Assembly (NCBI RefSeq): GCF_038449125.1
Contig: NZ_CP151800.1
Coordinates: 2,266,406-2,330,405 of the forward strand
Direction: 5' to 3'
Source of the DNA: Kosakonia sp. BYX6
GTDB lineage: Bacteria; Pseudomonadota; Gammaproteobacteria; Enterobacterales; Enterobacteriaceae
Length of the DNA: 64,000 bases
The notes under the pieces were generated by a model, which ran no database searches, had not been told where the DNA came from, and was given only the letters and a program-made list of their open reading frames with translations. Positions 19,398-29,541 of the stretch are shown here, in pieces. A program made the position numbers and the translations under genes. Positions within the stretch are counted from its first letter, which is position 1. The number at the start of each line of letters is the position of its first letter.

Positions 19398-20590
19398 CAG
19401 ATTTCGCCTCTCGCTTTCAAAATGTCATGTACGGTGAAGATATCTTTGTCGCCGCGCCCGGAGAGGTTCACGACCAGCAACTGCTCTTTGTCCGGGTTTT
19501 CACGCATCATTTTCAGCGCGTGAGCCAGCGCATGAGAGGATTCCAGCGCCGGAATAATGCCTTCCTGGCGGCACAGCGCTTTAAACGCCTCGAGCGCTTC
19601 ATCATCGGTAATGGACACATAATCCGCGCGCCCGGTGCTGTTCAGGAATGCATGTTGCGGCCCAACCGACGGGAAATCCAGCCCGGCGGAAATGGAGTAC
19701 GACTCTTCAATCTGGCCTTCATCGGTCTGCATCATCGGCGATTTCATCCCGAAATAGATACCCACGCGACCGTGTTTAAGCGGCGCACCGTGTTCACCAG
19801 TTTCAATACCGTGACCCGCAGGTTCAACGCCAATTAAGCCAACAGCGGTTTCGTCGATAAAGTCCGCGAACATGCCAATGGCGTTAGAACCGCCGCCCAC
19901 GCAGGCGATCACTGCATCCGGCAGACGGCCCTCTTTTTCGAGGATTTGTGCTTTGGTTTCTTCGCCGATCATGCGCTGGAATTCACGAACAATGGTCGGG
20001 TACGGGTGCGGACCAGCTGCGGTACCGAGCATGTAATGCGCTTTTTCGTAACTGCCAGACCAGTCACGCAGCGCTTCGTTACAGGCATCTTTCAACGTTG
20101 AAGAGCCGCTGTGTACCGGAATCACTTCCGCGCCCATCAAACGCATACGGAAGACATTTGGTGACTGGCGTTCAACATCTTTCGCGCCCATGTAAATACG
20201 ACATTTCAGGCCGAGCAGGGCGCTGGCGAGCGCAGAAGCCACACCATGCTGGCCTGCGCCTGTTTCAGCGATAATTTCTGTTTTACCCATGCGTTTTGCC
20301 AACAACGCCTGGCCCAGCACCTGGTTGGTTTTGTGCGCGCCGCCGTGCAGCAAATCTTCACGTTTGAGGTACAGCGTGGTACGTGTGCCGGCGGTGATAT
20401 TCTGGCATTTGGTCAGCGCGGTCGGACGTCCGGCGTAGTTTTTCAGCAAGTCATTAAATTGCTGCTGAAATTCAGCATCGCTCTGGGCGCTAACAAACGC
20501 TTCTTCCAGCTGGCGCAGCGCGGGCATAAGGATTTGCGGAACGTACATCCCGCCAAACTCGCCAAAATAGGGATTCAGTAGTGTTGTCAT
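19397..20590 (-). CDS. trpB: Tryptophan synthase beta subunit
   Basis: PLP enzyme that joins indole to L-serine to give L-tryptophan. It has 397 residues, as in E. coli. The PLP lysine is in GGAHKTNQ (around residue 87), the phosphate-binding glycine loop is [10 protein letters not shown], and the conserved ETGAGQHG motif is intact. It lies ten bases after trpC and is translationally coupled to trpA. Confidence 0.98.
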   Translation of the reverse strand: MTTLLNPYFGEFGGMYVPQILMPALRQLEEAFVSAQSDAEFQQQFNDLLKNYAGRPTALTKCQNITAGTRTTLYLKREDLLHGGAHKTNQVLGQALLAKRMGKTEIIAETGAGQHGVASALASALLGLKCRIYMGAKDVERQSPNVFRMRLMGAEVIPVHSGSSTLKDACNEALRDWSGSYEKAHYMLGTAAGPHPYPTIVREFQRMIGEETKAQILEKEGRLPDAVIACVGGGSNAIGMFADFIDETAVGLIGVEPAGHGIETGEHGAPLKHGRVGIYFGMKSPMMQTDEGQIEESYSISAGLDFPSVGPQHAFLNSTGRADYVSITDDEALEAFKALCRQEGIIPALESSHALAHALKMMRENPDKEQLLVVNLSGRGDKDIFTVHDILKARGEI

Positions 20591-20600
20591 CTCTTATTCC

Positions 20601-21959
20601 TTAATAAGCGCGCAGCGTGCGGAAAACCGAGGCCAATTTGTTGGCATCTTTAATACCCGGTTCCGACTCTACGCCTGAATTAAAATCAAGTCCGGCACAG
20701 CCGGTTTTCGCCGCCTGTACGCAATTATCTGCACCTAAACCGCCTGCCAGCAGCACATTATCAAGCTGAAGCCCTGCCAGCAGTGACCAGTCAAATTGTT
20801 TACCGCTGCCGCCCTGACCGTTGTCGAACAGGTATTTATCCACCTGCTGCAACGTGCGTGGCGGTAGGGTGTCGCCAACGCTGAGGGCTTTCCAAATTTG
20901 TGTATTCGCAGGAAGTACGGCACGTAATTCATCGATATAACGCTGGTCTTCATCGCCATGCAGTTGCACCGCGCACAGCCCCAGCTTTTCGGCTTTTGCC
21001 GCCACGTCGTTGATGGGCGCGTTACGGAACACGCCGACATATTGTAACGGTGCCGCTTGCATAACTTGCTGCGCCTGCTCGTCGTTGACCGCGCGAGGCG
21101 AGGTGCTGACAAAAATAAGCCCGCCATAAATAGCACCGGCTTCATACGCGGTCTGAGCGTCTTCGGCGCGGGTCAGCCCGCAAACTTTGTTTTCGCCCAG
21201 CAAGACGCGCTTCACAGCGGCATTAAGATCGTCGTGGGACATCAGCGCGGAACCAATCAGGAAACCGTTGGCAAAGTGGCTTAATTCGCGCACCTGAGCA
21301 TAAGTATTGATGCCGGACTCGCTGATCACCGTAACACCAGCACCGAGGCGCGGCGCCAGTTGGCGCGTGCGGTTTAAATCGATGGAGAGATCGCGCAGGT
21401 CGCGGTTATTGATGCCGACCACTTTGGCTTCCAGCGCAATCGCGCGTTCCAATTCTTCGTCATTGCTGACTTCGGTCAGCACGCCCATATTCAGACTGTG
21501 CGCCACGGCGGCCAACTGGCGATACTGCTCGTCATCAAGCACCGAGAGCATCAGCAGGCAGGCATCGGCCTGGTAGAAACGCGCCAGATAGATCTGATAC
21601 GCGTCGATAATAAAGTCTTTGCACAGGATGGGCTGCGGGGCGATGCCGCTGACAATCGGCAGAAAATCGAAGCTGCCCTGGAAATACTTTTCATCAGTCA
21701 GCACGGAAATCGCTGACGCATGATGCTTATAAATGCTGGCGATGCGCGCCGGATCGAAATCGTCGCGGATCACGCCTTTGGACGGTGAGGCTTTTTTGCA
21801 CTCCAGGATAAAAGCGGTACGCGTACCTTGCAATGCATCGTAAAAACGCCGTGAACTGGGAACCACTTTATTTTGAAAGCTGGCCAGCGGTTGTTGCTCC
21901 TTGCGCGCCGCGACCCATACAGCTTTGTCGCCGACAATCTTCGCTAAAACGGTCTGCAT
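20601..21959 (-). CDS. trpC: Bifunctional IGP synthase / PRA isomerase (TrpC-TrpF fusion)
   Basis: Catalyses two successive steps of tryptophan synthesis: phosphoribosylanthranilate isomerisation (C-terminal domain) and indole-3-glycerol phosphate synthesis (N-terminal domain). It has 452 residues in two TIM barrels. The N-domain shows ECKKASPSKG and a VISESGI segment. The C-domain starts near residue 257 with KVCGLTR and has QLHGDEDQ and LAGGLGADN. The fusion is typical of enterobacteria. It lies three bases from the trpD stop. Confidence 0.98.
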   Translation of the reverse strand: MQTVLAKIVGDKAVWVAARKEQQPLASFQNKVVPSSRRFYDALQGTRTAFILECKKASPSKGVIRDDFDPARIASIYKHHASAISVLTDEKYFQGSFDFLPIVSGIAPQPILCKDFIIDAYQIYLARFYQADACLLMLSVLDDEQYRQLAAVAHSLNMGVLTEVSNDEELERAIALEAKVVGINNRDLRDLSIDLNRTRQLAPRLGAGVTVISESGINTYAQVRELSHFANGFLIGSALMSHDDLNAAVKRVLLGENKVCGLTRAEDAQTAYEAGAIYGGLIFVSTSPRAVNDEQAQQVMQAAPLQYVGVFRNAPINDVAAKAEKLGLCAVQLHGDEDQRYIDELRAVLPANTQIWKALSVGDTLPPRTLQQVDKYLFDNGQGGSGKQFDWSLLAGLQLDNVLLAGGLGADNCVQAAKTGCAGLDFNSGVESEPGIKDANKLASVFRTLRAY

Positions 21960-21962
21960 TAT

Positions 21963-23558
21963 TTACCCTCTTGCCGCAAGTGCGGCGACTTTGTCGTAGG
22001 CTGCCCCGCTGTGCAGCACATCCAGTACTTTTTGCGCGTTCGCCTGCAAATCCTCTGCGCCATGTAAACGCATCAACATCGCGACGTTGGCGGCGACGGC
22101 GGCTTCATGCGCGGGCTCACCTTTACCTTGTAATAAGCGTGTCAGAATGTCACGGTTTTCTTCCGGCGTGCCACCAGCCAACGCTTCCTGATGGTAAGGC
22201 GTCAGACCAAAGTCAGCGGCTGTCAGCTCGTAGCTGCGGATTTCGCCGTTATGCAGTTCCGCCACTTGCGTTGGCGCATGCAGTGACACTTCATCCATTC
22301 CGCCGCTATGCACTACGGCTGCGCGCTGATAACCCAGCACGCGCAGGGTTTCGGCAATCGGTAGCACCAATTCCGCGCTGTAAACGCCAATCAATGCCAG
22401 CGGCGGATGCGCCGGGTTGATCAACGGGCCGAGCACATTAAACAGCGTGCGGGTTTTCAGTTGTTGACGCACGGGCATCGCGTGGCGAAAACCGGTGTGG
22501 TATTTCGGCGCGAACAGGAAACACACGCCCAGTTCGTCCAGCGCCGTGCGGGATTTATCGGCGTTCATCTCAAGATTAATACCAAACGCGGCCAACAAAT
22601 CCGACGAGCCCGAACGGCTGGAAACACTGCGGTTACCGTGTTTTGCCACTTTCAGCCCGCAGGCGGCGGCGACAAACGCGCTGGCGGTGGAAATGTTGAT
22701 GCTGTTGCTGCCATCGCCACCGGTACCGACGATATCGGCGAATGCATAATCAGGGCGCGGGAAGGGCGCGGCATTTTCCAGCAATGCGGTTGCTGCACCG
22801 GCGATTTCTTGCGGGTGCTCGCCGCGAATTTTCATGCTCACCAGCGCGGCCGCCAGTTGTTCTGGTTTTAACTCACCGCGCACCACCGCAGAAAAGAGCT
22901 GGTGGCTCTCTTGCTGGCTCAGCGTCTGCGCTTGATAGAGTTTCTCCAGAATCGGTTGCAGCGTGTTGGTCTGCTCCAGTTTTTGCAGCGCCCAGGCCAG
23001 CGTTTGCTCAAGCAGGCGCGCGCCCTGGGTGGTGAGGATGGATTCAGGATGGAACTGAAGACCGCAAACACGATCGGCATCATTGCGAACTGCCATCACC
23101 ATGCCATTAAAGTGCGCGTTGATGGTTAACCCGGCCGGAATATTGCTGCCGACCAGCGAGTGGTAACGCGCCACGGGCAGCGGGTTACTCAGACCAGCAA
23201 ACATCGCTTGGCCATCATGTTCAATGCTGGATGCTTTGCCGTGCAGAATTTCGCCCGCCTGGCCAACGTAGCCGCCATAGGCTTCCACAATCGCCTGATG
23301 ACCGAGGCAGATGCCAATAATCGGTAACTTGCCGCGCATACGCGTTAGTAATTCAGGCATGCAGCCAGCTTCCGACGGTGCGCCGGGACCAGGAGAGAGC
23401 ATCAGCACCGGGTTTTGCATGGTTGCCAGGCGCTCAATTAAGGTTTGTGCCGGAACATGGTTGCGGTAAATCACGACGTTATGTCCGCTCGCGCGCAGCT
23501 GATCCGCCAGGTTATAAGTAAAAGAATCAATATTATCGAGCAGCAGAATGTCAGCCAT
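21963..23558 (-). CDS. trpD: Anthranilate synthase component II / phosphoribosyltransferase (TrpG-TrpD fusion)
   Basis: The N-terminal glutamine amidotransferase supplies ammonia to TrpE; the C-terminal domain transfers phosphoribosyl from PRPP to anthranilate. It has 531 residues. The amidotransferase triad is visible: Cys in GICLGHQ (about residue 84) and His/Glu in FHPES. The transferase domain starts near 200, with the PRPP-binding [14 protein letters not shown] motif. The start overlaps the trpE stop (TGATG), coupling the two subunits at equal levels. The fusion is as in E. coli. Confidence 0.98.
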   Translation of the reverse strand: MADILLLDNIDSFTYNLADQLRASGHNVVIYRNHVPAQTLIERLATMQNPVLMLSPGPGAPSEAGCMPELLTRMRGKLPIIGICLGHQAIVEAYGGYVGQAGEILHGKASSIEHDGQAMFAGLSNPLPVARYHSLVGSNIPAGLTINAHFNGMVMAVRNDADRVCGLQFHPESILTTQGARLLEQTLAWALQKLEQTNTLQPILEKLYQAQTLSQQESHQLFSAVVRGELKPEQLAAALVSMKIRGEHPQEIAGAATALLENAAPFPRPDYAFADIVGTGGDGSNSINISTASAFVAAACGLKVAKHGNRSVSSRSGSSDLLAAFGINLEMNADKSRTALDELGVCFLFAPKYHTGFRHAMPVRQQLKTRTLFNVLGPLINPAHPPLALIGVYSAELVLPIAETLRVLGYQRAAVVHSGGMDEVSLHAPTQVAELHNGEIRSYELTAADFGLTPYHQEALAGGTPEENRDILTRLLQGKGEPAHEAAVAANVAMLMRLHGAEDLQANAQKVLDVLHSGAAYDKVAALAARG

Positions 23559-25120
23559 CAGAACGTCTCCTGTGCGTGGTGTGCGGTGGCGATAGCGCGC
23601 AGAACCGCGCGAGCTTTATTGCGTGTTTCGTCGGCTTCAGACTGCGGTACTGAATCCAGTACCACGCCTGCGCCTGCCTGAATCGTCGCGACACCGTCTT
23701 CAACCCATGCAGAACGAATCACAATGCAGGTATCCAAATCGCCATGCGCCGTGAAATAACCGACTGCGCCACCATAGCTGCCACGGCGCGAACCTTCGGC
23801 CTCGGCAATCAGTTGCATCGCGCGAACTTTCGGCGCGCCGCTCAGTGTGCCCATATTCATGCAAGCGCGGTAAGCGTGCAGGACATCCAGATCCTGACGC
23901 AATTCACCCACCACGCGAGAAACCAGATGCATCACATAGGAGTAACGATCCACTTTGGTCAGGTCGGCGACGTAACGGCTGCCCGGCGTACAAATGCGTG
24001 CTAAATCGTTACGGGCTAAATCGACCAACATCAAATGTTCAGACAGTTCTTTATGATCGGTACGCATGTCCAGTTCGATACGGCTGTCGAGATCGCGGTC
24101 CAGCGAACCATCCGGGCGGCGGCCGCGCGGGCGCGTACCGGCGATAGGGTAAATTTCAATCTGGCGGTTGCTGGCATCGTATTTCAGCGAGCTTTCCGGC
24201 GAGGCGCCAAACAGGGTGAAATCCTCATCCTGCATAAAGAACATATACGGGCTCGGGTTGCTCTTTTTCAGCACTTCATAGGCAGCCAGCGGCGACGGGC
24301 AGGGCAAGGTGAAACGGCGCGAAGGCACCACCTGGAAAATCTCACCGGCGCGAATCGCTTTTTGCATTTTACGCACCACATCACCGAACTCTTCATCGCT
24401 CTGGTTGCAGTCGCAACGCATATGCTCCACGGTTTCCACCGGCAACGGCGCTGCGGGAATATCCAGCTGTTTACGCAGCGTTTCAATACGTTGCAGCAGA
24501 CGATCTTTTTCTCTCGCGGACTCGCTAAATAAGCTGGCCTGAATCCGCGTTTGCTGTTTCTGGTGGTCGATCACCAGTAACGTTTCGGCGAGATAAAAGC
24601 AGTAATCCGCGCAACGGCGGTCGTGATTGAGTTTGGGCAGATCTTCAAAACCGGCAACAAGGTCATAAGCGAACAGGCCGCCGAAAAACATTGCTTCGCG
24701 CTCGTCGGCTGGGACATCGACAAGGCTTTGCAATAAACGAAAGGCATCGAAAACGGAGAGCGAGCAAAGGCGGGCGTCTTCATCAAGCAGATTACTGACA
24801 GCGGGAAAGCGCAGTTCGCGGCCATCGGGCAAAACAGTATTTTCCACCCCGGCAGGTAATGCGGCATCCAGCAGTGTGAGCAGGGCTGCGCCATTATCGG
24901 TTAACGCCCGAAGAGTGACAGTGTCACCTAATGCGGTAATGCGCAGTGCGCTATCGACCAACAGCAGGCTTTTTAAATCATTTTTACTGTCGATATCGGC
25001 TGATTCGAGCAGCAATGTTGCTGGCCGGTCAGCGCAAAGTTGGTGAAACAGCGCAGTAGGATTGCCACGATAGCTGGCATTACTGGTTAATAATTCGAGT
25101 GCCGGTTTTTGCATTTGCAT
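23558..25120 (-). CDS. trpE: Anthranilate synthase component I
   Basis: Makes anthranilate from chorismate, the committed step to tryptophan. It has 520 residues, as in E. coli. The tryptophan feedback site LLES is near residues 37-40; the chorismate-binding domain has [18 protein letters not shown] and [14 protein letters not shown] at 25120 was chosen by match to E. coli and a GAGAG ribosome site nine bases upstream; the frame continues 25 codons further into the attenuator, which must be untranslated. First structural gene of the trp operon. Confidence 0.98.
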   Translation of the reverse strand: MQMQKPALELLTSNASYRGNPTALFHQLCADRPATLLLESADIDSKNDLKSLLLVDSALRITALGDTVTLRALTDNGAALLTLLDAALPAGVENTVLPDGRELRFPAVSNLLDEDARLCSLSVFDAFRLLQSLVDVPADEREAMFFGGLFAYDLVAGFEDLPKLNHDRRCADYCFYLAETLLVIDHQKQQTRIQASLFSESAREKDRLLQRIETLRKQLDIPAAPLPVETVEHMRCDCNQSDEEFGDVVRKMQKAIRAGEIFQVVPSRRFTLPCPSPLAAYEVLKKSNPSPYMFFMQDEDFTLFGASPESSLKYDASNRQIEIYPIAGTRPRGRRPDGSLDRDLDSRIELDMRTDHKELSEHLMLVDLARNDLARICTPGSRYVADLTKVDRYSYVMHLVSRVVGELRQDLDVLHAYRACMNMGTLSGAPKVRAMQLIAEAEGSRRGSYGGAVGYFTAHGDLDTCIVIRSAWVEDGVATIQAGAGVVLDSVPQSEADETRNKARAVLRAIATAHHAQETF

Positions 25121-25142
25121 TGTCGCTCTCATAAATTTGTTC

Positions 25143-25169
25143 AAAAAAAAGCCCGCTGAGTGAGCGGGC
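25143..25169 (-). terminator. trp attenuator
   Basis: On the reverse strand the stem GCCCGCT / AGCGGGC is followed by T8, 23 bases before trpE. This is the classic trp attenuator (3:4 hairpin). The 1:2 pause hairpin can form between GCGCAC within trpL (complement of 25221-25226) and GTGCGC (complement of 25190-25195). Confidence 0.95.
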
Positions 25170-25213
25170 CGGGTATCGGTATGCTGAATGCGCACGTGAT
25201 CTCACAGCCCTTG

Positions 25214-25258
25214 TCAGGGAGTGCGCCACCAGCGGTTGACAGAGAAATGAGCATTCAT
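25214..25258 (-). CDS. trpL: trp operon leader peptide
   Basis: 14-residue leader MNAHFSVNRWWRTP with the two tandem Trp codons at positions 10-11 that sense charged tRNA-Trp. An AAGGT ribosome site lies just upstream. The C-terminal WWRT is as in E. coli ([14 protein letters not shown]), while the first nine residues differ. It lies between the trp promoter and the attenuator; ribosome stalling at the Trp codons would free segment 2 and prevent termination. Confidence 0.93.
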   Translation of the reverse strand: MNAHFSVNRWWRTP

Positions 25259-25286
25259 TTTTGCGATACCTTGTTGAGTGAACTTG

Positions 25287-25321
25287 CGTACTAGTTAACT
25301 GGTTCATGAAAAGAAAGTCAA
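25287..25321 (-). promoter_or_regulatory. trp promoter with TrpR operator
   Basis: On the reverse strand the -35 TTGACT (25321-25316) and -10 TTAACT (25298-25293) are spaced by 17 bases. The operator GAACCAGTTAACTAGTAC overlaps the -10 and is the E. coli palindrome with one change (ACCAGT for ACTAGT). Confidence 0.92.
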
Positions 25322-25397
25322 CCTTGATTTTAGAAAATGTGGGCTACCCGTTATGATAGGACACAAACAGATGTCTTGATGAATTAGCGGAGCCGCT

Positions 25398-26279
25398 TTG
25401 AGCGACACGAATTACGCCATTATTTACGACCTTCATAGCCACACCAGCGCATCCGATGGTCTTCTCTCTCCTGAAGAATTGGTGCACCGCGCGGTAGAAA
25501 TGCGCATCGGTACACTGGCCATTACCGATCACGATACAACCGATGCAATTCCCGCAGCGCGTGCCGAGATCGCCCGTGCCGGGTTGAATCTGCAATTAAT
25601 CACCGGCGTGGAAATATCTACCGTCTGGGAAAATCATGAAATTCATATTGTTGGGCTGAATATTGATATTGAACACCTGACGATGCGCGAATTTTTGCAG
25701 GCGCAATCCCAACGTCGAACCGATCGCGCACGACTGATTGCCGATCGTCTGGAGAAAGCGCATATTCCCGGCGCATGGGAAGGCGCGCAGCGATTGGCGC
25801 AAGGCGCAAACGTCACGCGTGGGCATTTTGCCCGTTTTCTGGTGGAGCAAGGCAAAGCGAGCAATATGGCCGATGTCTTCAAAAAGTACCTTGCCAGAGG
25901 GAAAACGGGTTATGTTCCGCCTCAGTGGTGTACAATAGAACAAGCCATTGAAGTGATTCATCATTCTGGCGGAACGGCAGTAATGGCCCATCCGGGGCGT
26001 TATGACCTATCCGCTAAGTGGCTGAAAAGGCTGCTGGCGCATTTTGCTAAAAGCGGCGGTGAGGCAATGGAAGTTGCCCAATGCCAGCAGGCTCCCAATG
26101 AACGAGCACAGCTCGCTGTTTATGCCCGTCAGTTTGGTTTACTGGCGTCGCAAGGATCGGATTTCCATCAGCCCTGCCCGTGGATCGAACTGGGGCGCAA
26201 ACTCTGGCTTCCGGCCGGTGTTGACGGCGTCTGGCTTAAGTGGGAGCAGCCGCAGAACACCACAGAGAGGGAAGTATGA
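25398..26279 (+). CDS. rnm: RNase AM (PHP-domain 5'-3' exoribonuclease, formerly YciV)
   Basis: PHP-domain phosphoesterase that in E. coli trims the 5' ends of rRNAs and also cleaves 3',5'-nucleotide bisphosphates. It has 293 residues, as in E. coli. Metal ligands are visible in DLHSHTSASDG, ITDHDTT, AHPGRY and GSDFHQP. The start is TTG, conserved with E. coli, with GGAG upstream. It is divergent from the trp operon, and its stop overlaps the yciO start (ATGA). Confidence 0.95.
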   Translation: MSDTNYAIIYDLHSHTSASDGLLSPEELVHRAVEMRIGTLAITDHDTTDAIPAARAEIARAGLNLQLITGVEISTVWENHEIHIVGLNIDIEHLTMREFLQAQSQRRTDRARLIADRLEKAHIPGAWEGAQRLAQGANVTRGHFARFLVEQGKASNMADVFKKYLARGKTGYVPPQWCTIEQAIEVIHHSGGTAVMAHPGRYDLSAKWLKRLLAHFAKSGGEAMEVAQCQQAPNERAQLAVYARQFGLLASQGSDFHQPCPWIELGRKLWLPAGVDGVWLKWEQPQNTTEREV

Positions 26280-26896
26280 GCCAGTTTTTTTATATTCATC
26301 CGGATAATCCCCAGCCGCGGTTGATAAACCAGGCGGTAGACATCGTGCGTAAAGGCGGTGTCATTGTCTATCCCACCGATTCCGGCTATGCACTGGGTTG
26401 CAAACTTGAAGATAAAAGCGCGATGGAGCGTATTTGTCGCATTCGCCACCTGCCGGATGGTCACAATTTCACACTGATGTGCCGCGATTTGTCGGAGCTG
26501 TCGACTTACGCGTTCGTCGATAACGTGGCGTTTCGCCTGATAAAAAACAACACGCCGGGCAATTACACGTTCATTCTGAAAGGGACGAAAGAGGTGCCGC
26601 GCCGTTTGTTGCAGGAAAAACGTAAAACTATCGGTCTGCGTGTACCGTCAAACCCGATTGCGCTAGCACTGTTGGAAAATCTCAACGAGCCGATGCTGTC
26701 GACGTCATTAATGCTACCGGGCAGTGAGTTTACCGAGTCGGATCCGGATGAAATCAAAGATCGTCTGGAGAAAGTGGTGGATTTGATTATCCACGGCGGT
26801 TATCTCGGCCAGCAGCCAACGACAGTTGTCGATTTAACCGATGATGCGCCAACGGTTGTCCGCGAAGGCGTCGGCGACGTTAGGCCTTTCTTATAG
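26276..26896 (+). CDS. yciO: YrdC/Sua5-family protein YciO
   Basis: 206-residue protein with the YrdC/Sua5 double-stranded-RNA-binding-like fold, related to threonylcarbamoyl-AMP synthase TsaC. Its own role is not established, though weak TsaC-like activity has been suggested for it. The conserved segments VYPTDSGYALGC and RIRHLPDGHNFTLMC are clear. ATG at 26276 overlaps the rnm stop by four bases and has GAGGG upstream, so the pair is translationally coupled. Confidence 0.94.
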   Translation: MSQFFYIHPDNPQPRLINQAVDIVRKGGVIVYPTDSGYALGCKLEDKSAMERICRIRHLPDGHNFTLMCRDLSELSTYAFVDNVAFRLIKNNTPGNYTFILKGTKEVPRRLLQEKRKTIGLRVPSNPIALALLENLNEPMLSTSLMLPGSEFTESDPDEIKDRLEKVVDLIIHGGYLGQQPTTVVDLTDDAPTVVREGVGDVRPFL

Positions 26897-26994
26897 CCAC
26901 GCAAGTCGCTATACTACGCGGCCATTTCAGCAGCGGCTTCGCCGAACTGATGACCCTATTCGACGCCTGTGAAGGCGACATCTAAGGATGCTCT

Positions 26995-27873
26995 ATGAGC
27001 GAGAAACTACAGAAAGTGCTGGCGCGGGCTGGCCACGGTTCCCGCCGTGAAATCGAATCAATTATTGAAGCAGGTCGTGTCAGCGTCGACGGTAAAACTG
27101 CCACTCTGGGTGACCGTGTGGAAGTCACGCCGGGGCTGAAAATCCGTATTGATGGCCATCTCATTTCGGTGAAAGAGTCCGTCGAGCAGATTTGCCGCGT
27201 ACTGGCGTATTACAAACCAGAAGGTGAGCTGTGCACGCGTAATGATCCGGAAGGGCGCCCGACAGTGTTCGACCGTCTGCCGAAACTGCGCGGCGCGCGT
27301 TGGATCGCGGTAGGGCGTCTTGATGTCAACACCTGCGGCCTGCTGTTGTTTACCACTGACGGTGAACTGGCGAACCGCCTGATGCACCCGAGCCGTGAAG
27401 TTGAACGCGAATATGCCGTGCGTGTTTTTGGTGAAGTTGATGACGCGAAACTGCGCGATTTAGCGCGTGGCGTACAGCTTGAAGACGGCCCGGCTGCATT
27501 CAAAACCATCAAATTCAGCGGTGGGGAAGGCATCAACCAGTGGTACAACGTGACCCTGACGGAAGGGCGTAACCGCGAAGTTCGCCGCTTGTGGGAAGCC
27601 GTTGGCGTGCAGGTAAGCCGTCTGATCCGCGTGCGTTATGGCGACATTCCGCTGCCGAAAGGTCTGCCACGCGGCGGCTGGACGGAGCTGGATCTGGCGC
27701 AAACTAACTACTTACGTGAGCTGGTGGGTCTGGCTGCGGAAACGCAATCGAAAGTGGCGGTGGAAAAAGATCGTCGCCGTATGAAAGCGAACCAAATCCG
27801 CCGCGCGGTGAAACGTCACAGCCAACCGGCCGGTAACCGCCGCGCGGGTGGCGGACGCACCAAAAACGATTAA
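26995..27873 (+). CDS. rluB: 23S rRNA pseudouridine(2605) synthase
   Basis: Converts U2605 of 23S rRNA to pseudouridine. It has 292 residues. The N-terminal S4 RNA-binding domain (about 3-60, [13 protein letters not shown]) precedes the RsuA-family catalytic domain with Asp110 in [13 protein letters not shown] and EGRNREVRR further on. The C-terminal tail is basic ([15 protein letters not shown]), as in E. coli. It is followed by a REP-type element and then convergent btuR. Confidence 0.97.
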   Translation: MSEKLQKVLARAGHGSRREIESIIEAGRVSVDGKTATLGDRVEVTPGLKIRIDGHLISVKESVEQICRVLAYYKPEGELCTRNDPEGRPTVFDRLPKLRGARWIAVGRLDVNTCGLLLFTTDGELANRLMHPSREVEREYAVRVFGEVDDAKLRDLARGVQLEDGPAAFKTIKFSGGEGINQWYNVTLTEGRNREVRRLWEAVGVQVSRLIRVRYGDIPLPKGLPRGGWTELDLAQTNYLRELVGLAAETQSKVAVEKDRRRMKANQIRRAVKRHSQPAGNRRAGGGRTKND

Positions 27874-27887
27874 TATTTGAAGAAGTT

Positions 27888-27953
27888 GTAGGCCGGATAA
27901 GGCGTAGCCGCCATCCGGCGAAATTGCCCGGTGGCGTTTACGCTTACCGGACC
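27888..27953. repeat. REP/BIME element between rluB and btuR
   Basis: GTAGGCCGGATAAGGCG...CCGCCATCCGGC is a typical enterobacterial REP palindrome, followed by an inverted partner (CCGGTGGCG...TTACCGGACCTA). It lies in the convergent gap and can fold into stable hairpins that protect or end both mRNAs. Confidence 0.88.
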
Positions 27954-27972
27954 TATAAATCAACAACACCTG

Positions 27973-28563
27973 TCAGTAATCAATCCCTATCTGCGCTTTC
28001 ACGCCGGCTTCGAACGCATGTTTTACCGGTCGTAATTCGCTAACTGTGTCGGCCAACTCCAGAATATCTCGATGACAACCGCGCCCGGTAATGATCACCG
28101 TTTGCGTAGCAGGGCGATTTTTCAGCGCGTTCAGCACCGTTTCCAGCGGCAGGTAATCATAAGCCACCATGTATGTGAGCTCATCCAGCAGCACCATATC
28201 CAGACTCGGATCGGCCAGCATACGTTCGGCATGCTGCCAAACCGCCAGGCAAGCGGCAGTGTCGCTTTCACGGTTTTGCGTGTCCCAGGTGAAACCCGTT
28301 GCCATTACCTGAAACTCTACGCCCAGTGGCTCAAGCAAGTTACGCTCGCCGTTCGGCCAGGTTCCTTTGATAAACTGGATGGTGCCCACTTTCTTGCCAT
28401 GGCCGACGGCACGGGTCGCGGTACCAAATGCCGCCGTGGTTTTACCTTTCCCATTGCCAGTAAAGACAATAATGATCCCGCGTTCATCTTGCGCCGCGGC
28501 AACGCGTGCATCGACGCGATCTTTTACACGCTGCTGGCGCTGCTGGTAACGTTCTTCGCTCAT
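27973..28563 (-). CDS. btuR: Cob(I)alamin adenosyltransferase
   Basis: Cytosolic enzyme that adds the adenosyl group from ATP to cob(I)alamin, forming coenzyme B12 (CobA/CobO type). It has 196 residues, as in E. coli. The P-loop FTGNGKGKTTAAFG is at about 34-47, with VLLDELTYMVAYDYL (Walker B region) and IITGRGCHRDI. The start overlaps the yciK stop by four bases (on the reverse strand yciK precedes btuR), so they are coupled. Confidence 0.97.
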   Translation of the reverse strand: MSEERYQQRQQRVKDRVDARVAAAQDERGIIIVFTGNGKGKTTAAFGTATRAVGHGKKVGTIQFIKGTWPNGERNLLEPLGVEFQVMATGFTWDTQNRESDTAACLAVWQHAERMLADPSLDMVLLDELTYMVAYDYLPLETVLNALKNRPATQTVIITGRGCHRDILELADTVSELRPVKHAFEAGVKAQIGIDY

Positions 28564-29315
28564 TGTGAAATTCCTGGTTTGCGCCCGGGCTGCGCATCGA
28601 AGCTCATCCCGGTTTTGCGGCGGCTATCATCGCCCATTAGCCATAAATAGAGCGGCATAATATCGGCGGGCGTTTTCAGTTTTTGCGGATCTTCCGTCGG
28701 GAATGCGTTGGCACGCATTTTGGTTCGCGTGCCGCCTGGATTGATGCAGTTCACGCGCAGACGGTTTTGATACTCTTCCGCCAGTACTTGCATCATGCCC
28801 TCGGTGGCAAACTTCGACGTCGCGTAAGCACCCCAGTTCGCGCGTCCTTGGCGTCCCACGCTGGATGAGGTGAACACCAGTGAGCCGCTTTCCGCGTTGA
28901 GTAATAAAGGAAGAAGCGCTTGGGTGAGGTAAAAAGTGGCGTTGACATTCACTTGCATGACTTCATCCCAGACGGCTGGAACCTGCTCGCTCATCGGGCA
29001 AATATCCCCCAGCAAGCCAGCGTTGTGCAGCACGCCATCAAGGTGAGGCGTGGTGGACGCAATAGTTTCCGCCAATTGGCGGCACTCTCCGGGCGTGCAG
29101 GTCGTCATATCGAGTGTATACCACTGCGCCGACCGGCCTTCGCCATTGATTAATTGCGCGACATGGCGCAGTTTTTCTTCATTACGGCCCAGCAGAATAA
29201 GATTGGCACCGTGGCGGGCATAAGTCAGCGCCGCTTCTTTTCCAATACCGTCGCTGGCACCAGTGACCAGAATAATGCGGTCATTTAACAGATCGCGTTG
29301 TGGCTGGTAATGCAC
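28560..29315 (-). CDS. yciK: Short-chain dehydrogenase/reductase YciK
   Basis: NAD(P)-dependent oxidoreductase of the classical SDR family with no established substrate. It has 251 residues. The Rossmann motif VTGASDGIGKEAA is near residue 17, the NAG motif is in VLHNAGLLG, and the active site has SSSVGRQG and YATSK. It is cotranscribed with btuR (overlapping ATGA) and divergent from sohB. Confidence 0.94.
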   Translation of the reverse strand: MHYQPQRDLLNDRIILVTGASDGIGKEAALTYARHGANLILLGRNEEKLRHVAQLINGEGRSAQWYTLDMTTCTPGECRQLAETIASTTPHLDGVLHNAGLLGDICPMSEQVPAVWDEVMQVNVNATFYLTQALLPLLLNAESGSLVFTSSSVGRQGRANWGAYATSKFATEGMMQVLAEEYQNRLRVNCINPGGTRTKMRANAFPTEDPQKLKTPADIMPLYLWLMGDDSRRKTGMSFDAQPGRKPGISQ

Positions 29316-29541
29316 ACTGTCTCCTCAGACCAAAGCCTGTAAACACCTTCACGTGTTGGCTTTATGCCTCAAACAGCGGGCTATTTCAATCGGTCAAGCG
29401 GAGAGTTGGGTAACCTTTACGCCCAGGAGTGCTAAAAAATTCAGCAACATGACACACATGGTGCTTTGCTTGCGAGAGACGCGCCCGAATGGCTCATGTA
29501 CACTGGTGCGATTGTTGAGTGGTGTAATCGAGGTGGTATGC

